Origin: RGIG5612 sp963599255 | Lineage (GTDB): Bacteria; Bacillota; Clostridia; Lachnospirales; Lachnospiraceae | Assembly (NCBI GenBank): GCA_963599255.1 | Contig: CAVBWS010000005.1 | Span: 6,613-70,612 of the forward strand | DNA: 64,000 bases | Reading direction: 5' to 3' | Part shown: piece by piece, positions 17,040-26,239 of the stretch | How the letters are laid out: each line of letters begins with the position of its first letter | Numbering within the stretch: the first letter of the stretch is position 1 | Made by a program: the position numbers and the translations under genes | Notes under the pieces: generated by a model | What the model was told of the DNA's origin: nothing | The model's database searches: none | Seen by the model: only the letters and a program-made list of their open reading frames with translations

Positions 17040-18212
17040 TCAGATTCTTGCAACGCCCGTATCTCTTGCAGCTTTAGCTACTGCCTCGGCTATAGCCTTG
17101 CCTACTCTTGGGTCAAATGCTGCTGGGATTATGTAATCCTCATTCAGCTCTTCGTCTGAAATCAATCCAGCCAATGCATTAGCTGCAGCAATCTTCATCT
17201 CTTCATTGATTTCACTGGCTCTTACATCAAATGCTCCCCTGAAGATACCCGGAAAAGCTAATACGTTATTTATCTGGTTCGGATAATCAGAACGTCCTGT
17301 TGCGCAGACCTTCGCTCCGCCCGCCTTAGCCTCATCTGGGAATATCTCCGGAACCGGATTAGCACATGCAAATATGATCGCATCTCTCGCCATCGTTCCT
17401 ACCATTTCCTTGGTTAGCTTGCCCGGAGCTGAGACGCCGATAAACACGTCTGCACCCTTAACAATATCTTCTAACTGTCCTTTATATTTATTTGGATTAG
17501 TGATCTTAGCCATCTGTGCCTTGGCAGTATTAAGACCTTCTCTGCCATCATAGATCGCACCGGAACGGTCACACATGGTTATATCCTTAATGCCATAATT
17601 CACAAGAAGCTTCGTAATGGCAGTTGCTGCAGCACCGGCACCACTTACTGCAACCTTGATATTCTCTTTCTTCTTTCCTACAACCTTAAGGGCATTCATA
17701 ATGCCTGCCAGCGTAATGACTGCCGTGCCATGCTGATCATCATGGAAAATAGGAATATCGCACTTGGCTTTAAGCTTTTCTTCAATTTCAAAACATCTCG
17801 GCGCTGATATATCCTCAAGATTAATTCCTCCGAAGCTTCCGGAAATGAGATAAACTGTATTAACAAATTCATCTACATCCTTTGTCTTAATACATAAAGG
17901 AAATGCATCTACACCGCCGAATTCCTTGAAGAGCACACATTTTCCTTCCATAACCGGCATGCCTGCCTCAGGTCCTATATCTCCCAGACCCAGAACAGCC
18001 GTACCATCTGTTATTACAGCGCACATATTCCACCTTCTGGTTAATTCATATGATTTATTAATATCCTTCTGAACCTCAAGGCATGCCTGTGCAACTCCCG
18101 GCGTATATGCCAAGGAAAGATCTTCCTTGTTTCTTACAGGAACACGGGAAATAACTTCAATTTTTCCTCTTTTTTCTTCATGCATTTTTAAGCTTTCTTC
18201 CGCTATTGTCAT
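17040..18212 (-). CDS. Malic enzyme (NAD(P)-dependent, short form)
   Basis: The 390-residue protein is the short bacterial malic enzyme that oxidatively decarboxylates malate to pyruvate. It has SLAYTPGVAQACLEV near residue 33, ITDGTAVLGLGDIG near 67, CDIPIFHDDQHGTAV near 150, the nucleotide-binding VSGAGAAATAITKLL near 190, and FACANPVPEIFPDEA near 284. The loose AGGAAGGG site precedes the ATG. It is the first gene of an operon with citF and citE and has a promoter at 18364-18393. In this setting it would pull malate or oxaloacetate-derived carbon into pyruvate; that flow is inferred. Confidence 0.93.
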   Translation of the reverse strand: MTIAEESLKMHEEKRGKIEVISRVPVRNKEDLSLAYTPGVAQACLEVQKDINKSYELTRRWNMCAVITDGTAVLGLGDIGPEAGMPVMEGKCVLFKEFGGVDAFPLCIKTKDVDEFVNTVYLISGSFGGINLEDISAPRCFEIEEKLKAKCDIPIFHDDQHGTAVITLAGIMNALKVVGKKKENIKVAVSGAGAAATAITKLLVNYGIKDITMCDRSGAIYDGREGLNTAKAQMAKITNPNKYKGQLEDIVKGADVFIGVSAPGKLTKEMVGTMARDAIIFACANPVPEIFPDEAKAGGAKVCATGRSDYPNQINNVLAFPGIFRGAFDVRASEINEEMKIAAANALAGLISDEELNEDYIIPAAFDPRVGKAIAEAVAKAARDTGVARI

Positions 18213-18363
18213 GTTGTATCCCTTCCTAACAATGTTCTTATAACATTCATTTACAATAATGAAATTCGACTGTTAAAACTATTTTCAGCATTATTATCTG
18301 ATATATTTTTTTTATTTTCAGTATCAGAGATAACAATTTCAGCTGCTTATCCGTGAAAATTGT

Positions 18364-18393
18364 CCTATATTTGGTCGTCGTAGCATTTGTCAA
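18364..18393 (-). promoter_or_regulatory. Promoter of the malic enzyme-citF-citE operon
   Basis: On the minus strand a perfect TTGACA (18393-18388) is followed after 18 bases by TATAGG (18369-18364). It faces the malic enzyme gene and leaves a leader of about 145 AT-rich bases without a recognised regulatory RNA. It separates this operon from the dehydrogenase upstream. Confidence 0.5.
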
Positions 18394-18437
18394 AAACCCT
18401 TATCGTCATAATTCCGGACTCTTTCTTTACGCAAGTC

Positions 18438-18474
18438 GAGACTTCCCATACCCTCTCCGGGCACAGGAAGTCTC
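18438..18474. terminator. Hairpin ending the first ABC/M24 operon
   Basis: GAGACTTCC (18438-18446) pairs with GGAAGTCTC (18466-18474) around a 19-base loop. It lies about 45 bases past the stop of the dehydrogenase gene at 18517, which is last in an eight-gene transcript. No T-run follows on the minus strand, so termination may be partial and allow read-through to malic enzyme. Confidence 0.45.
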
Positions 18475-18516
18475 AGCAAGGGTTTTATATATTCATTTTG
18501 TAAGGATGTACAATTA

Positions 18517-19500
18517 TTAAATATCTACCTGGTTTATCAATTCTTCTCCATTTTGAAATCTTTTAATGTTTTCGCAAAATACATCAACTGCTCTATCCAT
18601 GAATTTTTCACTTGGAGCTGAAAAATGAGGAGTAATTATCACGTTTTTCATATCCCACAAAGGACTGCTTTCCGGCAAAGGTTCTGTTTCAAAACAATCA
18701 AGTGCTGCTCCCTTTATTATTCCATTTTGAAGAGCCTTGATAAGGTCACCCTCATTTACAACTTTTCCTCTGGAAATATTTATAAAATATGCACTTTTTT
18801 TCATTACACTAAGCTTGTCCATATCAATCAAATGATATGTTTTATCAGAAAGCGGAGTAAGTATTAATACAAAATCTCCCTGAGCCATGGCTTTCTTAAT
18901 CTCGGAGTCTGGATATACCGTGTCATAATTAGGAAGATTACAAGCCTTTCTCTTCACACCTATGACCTTCATCCCCATGAAACTCGCAAGCCGTGCTACT
19001 TCCGCCCCGATTGTTCCTGCGCCAACAATAGCAAGTGTTTTTCCTTCCGGTTCCATTGGCGGACCGTCAAATGCATGACTCCACTCGTGCCGCTGCTGTG
19101 CGTAATGCATCTCTGGAAAATGTCTTAAAAAACTAATTATATATCCCATCGCTGTAACTGCCATAGTTCTGGCCATTACACCCTTAGCATTTGTTATCAC
19201 TATCGGCAGAGAAGATATTTCCGATGCAAGAAGTGCATCAACTCCGGCAGAAAAGGAATATATCATTTTTAATTTTTTCGATTTTTTGCAATATTCTACC
19301 GGCATCTTATATGTAGGTGACTCGTTTCCGCCCCATATAAACAATATTTCTCCGTCTGCACCCTTTTCTAATGCTTCCTGCTCAGTTTCGCACCAAATAA
19401 CATTGCCCATTGCAGTGTTCTGTATCCGCTCTAGGTGCTCTTGTGCAAGCACCATCGGAACAGGATTTCCTGTTTTAAAAATAATTACTATATCTGCCAT
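18517..19500 (-). CDS. D-2-hydroxyacid dehydrogenase family protein (module 1)
   Basis: The 327-residue protein has the Rossmann motif IVGAGTIGAEVARLASFMG near residue 150 and the catalytic signatures ISRGKVVNEGDL (arginine), FETEPLP (glutamate) and ITPHFSAP (histidine). It is colinear over its full length with the 37334 protein: both open with MAD, then an LVPMV-like or PVPMV stretch, EQEALEKG and LFIWGG. The two are therefore paralogues. It lies 89 bases after an M24-fold gene at the end of the ABC cassette. The repeated M24-dehydrogenase pairing implies that the M24 product, or its keto form, is the substrate. Confidence 0.87.
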   Translation of the reverse strand: MADIVIIFKTGNPVPMVLAQEHLERIQNTAMGNVIWCETEQEALEKGADGEILFIWGGNESPTYKMPVEYCKKSKKLKMIYSFSAGVDALLASEISSLPIVITNAKGVMARTMAVTAMGYIISFLRHFPEMHYAQQRHEWSHAFDGPPMEPEGKTLAIVGAGTIGAEVARLASFMGMKVIGVKRKACNLPNYDTVYPDSEIKKAMAQGDFVLILTPLSDKTYHLIDMDKLSVMKKSAYFINISRGKVVNEGDLIKALQNGIIKGAALDCFETEPLPESSPLWDMKNVIITPHFSAPSEKFMDRAVDVFCENIKRFQNGEELINQVDI

Positions 19501-19589
19501 ATTAGTTACCTCTTGTACTCTGTCATATATATTTTCTCATACTCCATAATCAGTGTAAAAAAGAAAAAAGACATACTGGTATGCAAAAA

Positions 19590-20783
19590 TTAAACGATGA
19601 CTATTTCCTGTGGAAATTGACTTACGCGTTTACCTCCATCTTCTGCAACAAGATAATTATCACAGCAGAATGCAAATGCATGTCCTGTGGCATATGTTGG
19701 ATGAACCGCAATATTCATATTTTTTTGCAGGACAGTATCATCCACTTCAGCAAATCCCGGAGCTTCAATAAGATCATATCCCTGCCCATGAGTAAATATC
19801 CGCTTATCCTCCGGCAGATTCATTTCCTTCAGCAGTTTATTTATTTCTGTTGTAATCTGTCCCGCAACCATACCAGGCTTTAACAATTCTGCGGTTCTGT
19901 TCTGCACTATTTTGGACTGTTCAAATAATCTGACAAGTTCATCACATGGCTTGCCTCCAACAATATACGGTCTGGCTATTTCACAATAATATCCCCCAGG
20001 TCCGGATGTCTCCACCATAACGGTTACCGCATCCCCCTTTTCTATGGTTCTGTTCTGATAATGCTCATATTGAATTGCCGCGCACTCGTTATAAGGAGCT
20101 GAACCTATCATTACCAACTGCTCCTCGCTCCCGTACTCTAGCAGCATCTTTACAACCGCTGCATGAAGCTCATATTCCCGCATACCAGGTTTAAGTATCT
20201 GAGCTATATACTTCATAACCTCATCCTGCATCCGTGCTGTTGCAAGTATTCCCTGCTCTATCTCTTCTTTACTCTTGGGACTTTTTATTTTATCTAACTC
20301 TTTAGTAATGCTTATCAATTCTGCTTCTGTTTTTTCACGAATATCATCATAGATAACGTGATTGATCATGGCATCACCGATAACTCCCAGTCTTTTTATA
20401 TTTTTTTCTTTTATTTTTTTAACAATCAGTGATGAATCCCATTGTTTCGTATAATCAAGGGTTCTGATATATGCCGAAGAAAGTCTCTGCGCAGGATATC
20501 TAAGTGCCCACTCGGGAAGAAGCGGCTGATCCGGAGCTCCATGCGTAATAGTTGTAAGACTGCCGTCTTTTTCAAACATTACTGTCATTGGATAAGCCTG
20601 AACTGCCGGTATATCTATCAGCCATCTTACAAATCCCCCCAGATATTTATTGTCGTTTTGAGCCAATACCATATCGATATCATTTTCCCACATCATATTT
20701 CTTGTAAGTTCTAAACGACGCTCCATCTCTTCCTTCGAACGCGGATTGCGCATTTTTTTCTTTAAAATTTCCTCAAAAGTCAT
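19590..20783 (-). CDS. M24-fold creatinase/prolidase-like protein, type A, without metal ligands (module 1)
   Basis: The 397-residue protein has the N-terminal creatinase-like domain and the C-terminal pita-bread domain of family M24. The five metal ligands of aminopeptidase P are replaced: the two aspartates by Glu258 and Glu268 (ETSGPGGYYCE), the histidine by Tyr336 in HGQGYDLIE, and the two glutamates by His361 (AVHP) and Cys374 (CCDN). His332, matching the conserved second-shell histidine, is kept. It is thus probably a metal-independent hydrolase or lyase in the manner of creatinase rather than a peptidase. GGAAGGAG precedes the ATG at 20783. It sits 48 bases after a type B paralogue, suggesting a hetero-oligomer or successive steps. 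Confidence 0.8.
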   Translation of the reverse strand: MTFEEILKKKMRNPRSKEEMERRLELTRNMMWENDIDMVLAQNDNKYLGGFVRWLIDIPAVQAYPMTVMFEKDGSLTTITHGAPDQPLLPEWALRYPAQRLSSAYIRTLDYTKQWDSSLIVKKIKEKNIKRLGVIGDAMINHVIYDDIREKTEAELISITKELDKIKSPKSKEEIEQGILATARMQDEVMKYIAQILKPGMREYELHAAVVKMLLEYGSEEQLVMIGSAPYNECAAIQYEHYQNRTIEKGDAVTVMVETSGPGGYYCEIARPYIVGGKPCDELVRLFEQSKIVQNRTAELLKPGMVAGQITTEINKLLKEMNLPEDKRIFTHGQGYDLIEAPGFAEVDDTVLQKNMNIAVHPTYATGHAFAFCCDNYLVAEDGGKRVSQFPQEIVIV

Positions 20784-20831
20784 TTTTTTCTCCTTCCGCA
20801 AACATGCGTCACTCCGCTATATTTGCCAATA

Positions 20832-21986
20832 TCAGCAGTCAACTACTACAATATCGTTCGGATATTTATTCAGACACTCAACGCCTGTTGAATTAACCAG
20901 AAACATTGTGCCGGGGCCAAATACTGCATAATCGCCCCTTGTCCAGCCTTTTACAGCTGCACTTGGATGAATTACAAACATAAAACCTTCATCAAATCTA
21001 TAATCAGCATCTGGTGTAAATGTATACTCGTCTACATTAAGACCGCTGCCATGTATAACCGGACCACCATTGAATTGCGTGGCATACAGAAATCCCTTTG
21101 AAGCAATTTTTTCATCTATAATGCGGAGTATATCTCTTCCCAATACTCCTGGTCCTATTGCATCAGCAGCTGTCCACACAGCTTCATCGACAGCATTATG
21201 CAAATCTGTAATTACCTGTGGCGGCTGTCCTAATGACACATGTTGTATTTTCTGCGTATAATATCCTCCGGCACCTGAAGTAATCTCGCATGTAATCTGA
21301 TCGCCCTTCTCTAATGGTTTTTGCTCACATGTCCATGCCGGCAGCACAGATGAAATGTCTTTTTTGTCCACAACTATCTGATTTAGATTATCCGGAGCCC
21401 CTGCGGCCCTCATCCTATATTCCCAATCCGCACATATTTCTATTGGCAATGCTCCAGGTATACATATATTTTTCAGATTTTCACAACACAGATCCACTGT
21501 TTGAGGGGACAATCTCAATGCCTTTAGTGCATTTCCGTAATTTAAGTGACGCAAATCTTCAATTGCACTGTCAAATGATTTTATTGACTGTTCACCAAAA
21601 TTGTCTCTAAGATCAAAATATGTGCCCAGTCCAGTATCTCTAAATGTTATTCCTACATTTACCTTACTGCCTATTTTTTCTTTTATAAGTGCGGATATTG
21701 CATTAGGACCATTTAATCTTGTTTCTGATACCCAGTAATATTTCATGTTTTTACTCTGTATATCTAGCAAATATTCCCTTCCTATATGAGCAATAAATGA
21801 AACCGGCTCAATACTCTCATCACGAAAAAAAGCTACGTTCGCCCACCTTTGGATGTGAAATTCCCCTGCCACATATTTAATATTTGCATCGCCTGTAAGC
21901 ACAAGTACATCCAGGTCCTGTTCCTGCATCTTTCTTCTGAGTTCAGAATGTCTGTATAATTTATCTTCAAGTGTTAAAAATGCCAT
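20832..21986 (-). CDS. M24-fold creatinase/prolidase-like protein, type B, without metal ligands (module 1)
   Basis: This 384-residue M24-fold protein is more diverged than type A. The first aspartate ligand is replaced by Glu234 in CEITSGAGGYYTQK, the region of the second aspartate reads TQK, the HG motif reads HGSGLNVDE, and the first glutamate ligand is replaced by His340 in FVIHPSA, a change shared by all five paralogues here. The tail FGPGTMFLV is shared with the 34931 protein and not with type A. A binuclear metal site is therefore unlikely. Its neighbours are a type A gene downstream and a flavoprotein gene 21 bases upstream. Substrate unknown. Confidence 0.78.
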   Translation of the reverse strand: MAFLTLEDKLYRHSELRRKMQEQDLDVLVLTGDANIKYVAGEFHIQRWANVAFFRDESIEPVSFIAHIGREYLLDIQSKNMKYYWVSETRLNGPNAISALIKEKIGSKVNVGITFRDTGLGTYFDLRDNFGEQSIKSFDSAIEDLRHLNYGNALKALRLSPQTVDLCCENLKNICIPGALPIEICADWEYRMRAAGAPDNLNQIVVDKKDISSVLPAWTCEQKPLEKGDQITCEITSGAGGYYTQKIQHVSLGQPPQVITDLHNAVDEAVWTAADAIGPGVLGRDILRIIDEKIASKGFLYATQFNGGPVIHGSGLNVDEYTFTPDADYRFDEGFMFVIHPSAAVKGWTRGDYAVFGPGTMFLVNSTGVECLNKYPNDIVVVDC

Positions 21987-22007
21987 TATATATTTACCTT
22001 ATTATTC

Positions 22008-22952
22008 TTATTTTTTAGGATAAAGCAGAGGAATTTTTTCCTTCAATGGTTCAAATTCCCTATTTACTGCCTCCTGATCTATACCTGCCCTAACAATTGC
22101 ATTATGTTTCAGATCCTCCATATGTTTTTTACGACCGGAATCATAGATATGAGAATGTGCCATTTCTTCAGCAGTAACCTTTAACGACCACTTGCCATCT
22201 CTCTGTACAGGTACTCCAACTATTCCGCAAAGCGCGCATGTTGCAGTATCTCCGGCCGTATCAAGTCTAAACACGTTGCAATGACATGCAGGACATGCTC
22301 CTTCTGTTCCTTTGTAAACTCTCTGTTCAGAAGGAAGCATCGCTGCCTCTGCTATATTTCTGCCCAGCTGTCTTACCCTTTCCTTTTTTTCTTCATTGAC
22401 CACCCAATCGTTATTCCACTCAATCTGTACGTAATCAACAATATCCATTCCCATAGATATCGCTGGGGATGCTAATGTCGGATATCCCATATATGACCAT
22501 TCACTGCCGCCATGACCTATAAATGCGACTGCTTTATGGTCAAAAAATCTTGTATCTATCTTAGGATCAATTCCCTTCGATATCCTTTCGTCATAAGCCT
22601 GCTTTAAAAATGTCACATCGTGCGATGGTCCTATTCTGTCACAGATAATTCTATATATACCAGGAGCCATTGCCTCAAACATTGGCGCAATAAATATGAG
22701 CCCGTCACTGGACAATATTTGACCATCCAACCAGAGCATGTCATCATTTTCAAGGGGACAATGCCCCTGAAAGTTAACATCCCTCATCTTCCTTACACAT
22801 TTTTCACAATTGATACATGGCTTAATGTCAAGTTTCATCAAATTTATGAGTTGTACCTCTGCGCCGAATTTCTGCGCGCTCATCAGCGCCAGACGTGCCA
22901 TTTTATCAGAATTTTGATTAGGCCTTCCGCTTGAAATTGCTGTAATTTTCAT
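22008..22952 (-). CDS. Flavodoxin-like NAD(P)H-dependent reductase with cysteine clusters
   Basis: The 314-residue protein begins with the FMN-reductase/iron-sulfur flavoprotein fold: MKITAISSGRPNQNSD forms the phosphate loop. Next comes PCINCEKCVRKM followed by GHC, a four-cysteine cluster resembling the iron-sulfur site of archaeal and clostridial iron-sulfur flavoproteins. Near residues 220-245 there is a second cluster of two CxxC pairs (CPACHC, CALCG), which looks like a zinc ribbon and is unusual for this family. It lies inside the ABC/M24 operon, so it may reduce the imported compound or pass electrons to it. That role is inferred from context. Confidence 0.75.
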   Translation of the reverse strand: MKITAISSGRPNQNSDKMARLALMSAQKFGAEVQLINLMKLDIKPCINCEKCVRKMRDVNFQGHCPLENDDMLWLDGQILSSDGLIFIAPMFEAMAPGIYRIICDRIGPSHDVTFLKQAYDERISKGIDPKIDTRFFDHKAVAFIGHGGSEWSYMGYPTLASPAISMGMDIVDYVQIEWNNDWVVNEEKKERVRQLGRNIAEAAMLPSEQRVYKGTEGACPACHCNVFRLDTAGDTATCALCGIVGVPVQRDGKWSLKVTAEEMAHSHIYDSGRKKHMEDLKHNAIVRAGIDQEAVNREFEPLKEKIPLLYPKK

Positions 22953-23030
22953 GTTGTTACCCTTTTAAAATTATGAATTAAAGTGCTTCGCAAACTTTTT
23001 CAAAGTTTCACTTTTCAAATTTGTTGTTTT

Positions 23031-24050
23031 TTATTCAGCCGTTATGGCTAATGCCTTCTTTATTTGAACTGCCATCTTCTTTCTTGTAGCCCAATCATTC
23101 ATTCGATCCTGATTAGCTGAAAATGCCATGAAAAAGATAAGGAATATGGCATTTCCTACATTTTGCATCGGTGATGGCAACCCAACAGCTACAATACCTG
23201 AGGTAAGCAGCTTCATTGTCAATGTGCCCACAAATATACCTATTGCCATATCACAATGCCGTGACAGGTATCTGCCCATAAATATTGGTGCAAATGCTGC
23301 GCACATCATGTTCATTGAATTGTTTTGTGAAGGTGAGGATTCAACTACACCTGACATTCCTGCATAACATACAGCTGCAAGTCCTACAAAAAGTCCTGCT
23401 ACTACAAAGCATAAAAACGTATTTCTCTTCTCGTTGATGTTGTTATTAACAGCAATTACCTGTCCATCACGCAATGCTCTGTAATTTCTGCCATAAGAGC
23501 TTCTTGAATATAAGAAGTAATAAACCAGTCCTCCGACAACCAACAGAATAAATATCCATGGTGACGAGCCAAACATCTTATATGCTCCTCTGAGCTCAGC
23601 TGCACGTCCTTTATTGTAGATATAACCTATACATTCATATACTTTCATCAGACCAACCGAAAGTAATAATGTAGGAATCTTAATTGTTACTGCCAACAAT
23701 CCGTTAAGTGCTCCAAACAAAACGCCGAATATCAGGATCATGGCCGACACTCCCCACGGGCCAAAGCCCATGGAAGTGCCTAATCCTACGCCTAAAAGGC
23801 ATGATATGATCATCATATTACCGGTAGAAAAATCCCACCTTTTACTTGTCATGTTGCCGGACATAGCCCATCCAAGCATTGTAGTCGGAACGGTCTGTGT
23901 TAGAACCATTCTGATACTGTTCCAGGAACCATAAACGCTTGTGCTGAAGATTTTACAAAGTATAAAAAATATAAGGTATACTCCTATCGGCCAAACCGCC
24001 ACCTGAAATACATCACTTATTATTTTCTTTATAGATTTCTTGCTGCTCAT
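23031..24050 (-). CDS. ABC importer permease 2, RbsC/LsrD type (module 1)
   Basis: This is a 339-residue polytopic membrane protein of the ribose permease family, with roughly nine to ten hydrophobic segments. A cytoplasmic loop, SRSSYGRNYRALRDGQVIAVNNN, matches the sugar-permease EAA-like region. It is the second of two different permeases in this cassette, the order being ATPase, permease, binding protein, permease, as in LsrACDB-type importers. The translocation pore is therefore probably a heterodimer with the 25294 product. It shares the start K-K-I and FFIL/IFF segments with the 30229 permease of module 2, its closest relative in the window. Substrate unknown. Confidence 0.82.
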   Translation of the reverse strand: MSSKKSIKKIISDVFQVAVWPIGVYLIFFILCKIFSTSVYGSWNSIRMVLTQTVPTTMLGWAMSGNMTSKRWDFSTGNMMIISCLLGVGLGTSMGFGPWGVSAMILIFGVLFGALNGLLAVTIKIPTLLLSVGLMKVYECIGYIYNKGRAAELRGAYKMFGSSPWIFILLVVGGLVYYFLYSRSSYGRNYRALRDGQVIAVNNNINEKRNTFLCFVVAGLFVGLAAVCYAGMSGVVESSPSQNNSMNMMCAAFAPIFMGRYLSRHCDMAIGIFVGTLTMKLLTSGIVAVGLPSPMQNVGNAIFLIFFMAFSANQDRMNDWATRKKMAVQIKKALAITAE

Positions 24051-24095
24051 AACAAACTCCTTTTACTATGCGGCAACTTCGCAAGTTCTTACCCC

Positions 24096-25208
24096 TTATT
24101 TGCTCAATTCTTCAATCGAATAATTTGCGCATGCTGCTTCAAACATCTCTCCATCGGCTTCAGGATTAATTTCAACAATATATTGTGCCAATTCCTCAAC
24201 AGAAAATGGAAGGTTTCCGTCATATGTCAGTTCATGCATCGCCTGATATTCCTCTGCATTGTATGCGATCAGGTATGGCATACGATAATCAGCATTATCA
24301 ATCTTATTTCCTGCCAAAGCATTGACAACCAATGCAAATGCCAGCTCCATATCACCGATACATCCATCTGCACAGCCATGGAGTCTTTCATTTTCGAAAT
24401 ATTCAAGTATATAATCTTCTGCTGCCTCATAGCAGAACATATATACCTGATTTGCTCCATCCAGACCTGAAGATTCAAGAACACCACCTGCATTCTTAGC
24501 TGCATTTAAGCCTGCTCCAAAACCATTAAGGTCTGGGAAATTTGTAATAAGATTCTGGCTTCCTTCCACTTTGTCATATGTGCGTTGTTCAGAGAGAAGC
24601 TCCAGACCATTGTCTGCAAGACAAGCTTTAAATCCAACTGCACGCTGATCATTAGCAACGCCAGAGCCCTCAGGCATACCCAAGAATACCCACTTGTCTG
24701 CGCCAAGATCTATACAATGCTGCGTCATGGCATATGCAGCGTCATAGTCCGTTGAACTGATTGAACCAGCATAATAATCCGAGCCTGACAAAGCATCATA
24801 ATATTCTGCGTCAATGTAGTTGCCCCACGTATACGATACATAAATACCCTTACTGTCGAAATATTCCTGTACCTTATCTCCGATGGAGCCATCCATCATG
24901 CATAGAACTGCATCAACTCCGGCAGCTCCCAGATTCTCTGCCGCTGTCATAACCTCACCCGGATTTCCTGCCTCAACAATTGCTGTTTCAACTCCAAATG
25001 CCTCGCATAAAGTCTCATAGCCCTCGATAATGTTGATTGCCCATGGTGTCGTAGTTGAATAAATCATGAGTCCAATCTTCTTGCCTGCTACACTGGTTGC
25101 ATCCAACGATGCTGAAGCCTCACCTGCCATTGCCATTCCCGTTGCTGCTGTTAATACAGTACCCACTGAAAGTGCAACTGCTACCATTCTTGATAATGTC
25201 TTTTTCAT
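24096..25208 (-). CDS. ABC importer substrate-binding protein (module 1)
   Basis: This 370-residue exported binding protein has the type 1 periplasmic-binding fold. A signal peptide starts MKKTLSRM and ends with the A-M-A-like AMAGEA cleavage region near residue 27. No lipobox is seen, as with the other two ABC binding proteins here. Core stretches include KKIGLMIYSTTTPWAINI and LGAAGVDAVLCMMDG. AAAGGAGAT precedes the ATG at 25208; the frame runs open to 25244. It sits between two permease genes. The ligand cannot be predicted, although the family usually binds sugars or small polar molecules. Confidence 0.82.
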   Translation of the reverse strand: MKKTLSRMVAVALSVGTVLTAATGMAMAGEASASLDATSVAGKKIGLMIYSTTTPWAINIIEGYETLCEAFGVETAIVEAGNPGEVMTAAENLGAAGVDAVLCMMDGSIGDKVQEYFDSKGIYVSYTWGNYIDAEYYDALSGSDYYAGSISSTDYDAAYAMTQHCIDLGADKWVFLGMPEGSGVANDQRAVGFKACLADNGLELLSEQRTYDKVEGSQNLITNFPDLNGFGAGLNAAKNAGGVLESSGLDGANQVYMFCYEAAEDYILEYFENERLHGCADGCIGDMELAFALVVNALAGNKIDNADYRMPYLIAYNAEEYQAMHELTYDGNLPFSVEELAQYIVEINPEADGEMFEAACANYSIEELSK

Positions 25209-25293
25209 ACCTATCTCCTTTCGATGTGTTGACAGTATTTGCAAGCTGCCAATTTATACTCTCTTTCCTTTGAAAAAGTTTGCTGCTGATCAA

Positions 25294-26226
25294 TTACCGC
25301 GGCAGCACCTTACTGCCTGCTTCTCTTGTGTATCCAATTGCTACAACCACCAAGAACACAAGACCCCTTACTCCATATGTCCATGAAACTGGTATGCCAA
25401 CAACAACCATACCATTCGTTAAGACCGAAATAATTATTCCGCCTATTACGCCACATCTGATGGCAGTCTTTACGCCGCCACTCATGGCCATACCTCCCAG
25501 GGCAAGAGCTGTAATTACATTGAATTCTTCATTAAGACCCGTTGATGTAGATACATTTCCAGTTCTTGCAAGAAGGAAAAATGTTGCTATTCCAACTATA
25601 AGACCGCCAAACAGATATGCCATGAATCTGTATTTCATAAGTGCCAGTCCTGTCTGTGAAGCTGCGACCCTATTTTCGCCGTAAGCCTGACTTGCTCTTC
25701 CTATTTTCGTTCTGCTGAATATAATCCAGCAAATCGCAATAACAACTGCAAGACATATGAACCTAAACCACATTTCATTTGCAATGCCCAGATCCACTGA
25801 ACTGTAGGCCTTACCCTGCATTACAGAATTTACGATTCCTCTCGTAAGAGACATCATTGCAACGGTTCCTATATACGCATTCATGTTAAGCGAAATTGTT
25901 ATAAATCCTGTAACTGCATAACATGCCATTGCTGTTATTATTGAAGCCGGAAGAGCCAGCCATTCAACTCCTGTTGCATTTGCTACAGCTACTGCTACTA
26001 ATGTACTTAATGCAATAACACCGCCCGCGGAGAAGTCCATGCCACCCTGCGCATATATTGCTGAAAGGCCAACACACAGCATAACTGTTGTAAACGATTG
26101 ATTAACTACCGTAAGCAGATTGTCACCAACAAATATCTGTCCCTGTGACCAGATCCCAAATACCGCCAATACTACAATAAGTCCTATAAGGGAAATCCAT
26201 TCTCTGATATATTCTTTTGCGTTCAT
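25294..26226 (-). CDS. ABC importer permease 1, RbsC/LsrC type (module 1)
   Basis: The 310-residue membrane protein has the RbsC family pattern: an early membrane segment WISLIGLIVVLAVFGIW, the cytoplasmic loop SRTKIGRASQAYGENRVAASQTG, and a C-terminal ALGGMAMSGGVKTA that matches the conserved G-G loop. TAGGAGGG lies before the ATG, and the gene starts 13 bases after the ATPase gene. It probably pairs with the 23031 permease. It is most like the 32419 permease of module 2, showing that the whole cassette was duplicated. Confidence 0.83.
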   Translation of the reverse strand: MNAKEYIREWISLIGLIVVLAVFGIWSQGQIFVGDNLLTVVNQSFTTVMLCVGLSAIYAQGGMDFSAGGVIALSTLVAVAVANATGVEWLALPASIITAMACYAVTGFITISLNMNAYIGTVAMMSLTRGIVNSVMQGKAYSSVDLGIANEMWFRFICLAVVIAICWIIFSRTKIGRASQAYGENRVAASQTGLALMKYRFMAYLFGGLIVGIATFFLLARTGNVSTSTGLNEEFNVITALALGGMAMSGGVKTAIRCGVIGGIIISVLTNGMVVVGIPVSWTYGVRGLVFLVVVAIGYTREAGSKVLPR

Positions 26227-26239
26227 TCTTCATTCCCTC

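Noticed and set aside
19590..20783. Calling the M24 proteins Xaa-Pro aminopeptidases
   Set aside because: All metal ligands required for that activity are substituted, so the peptidase name would mislead.
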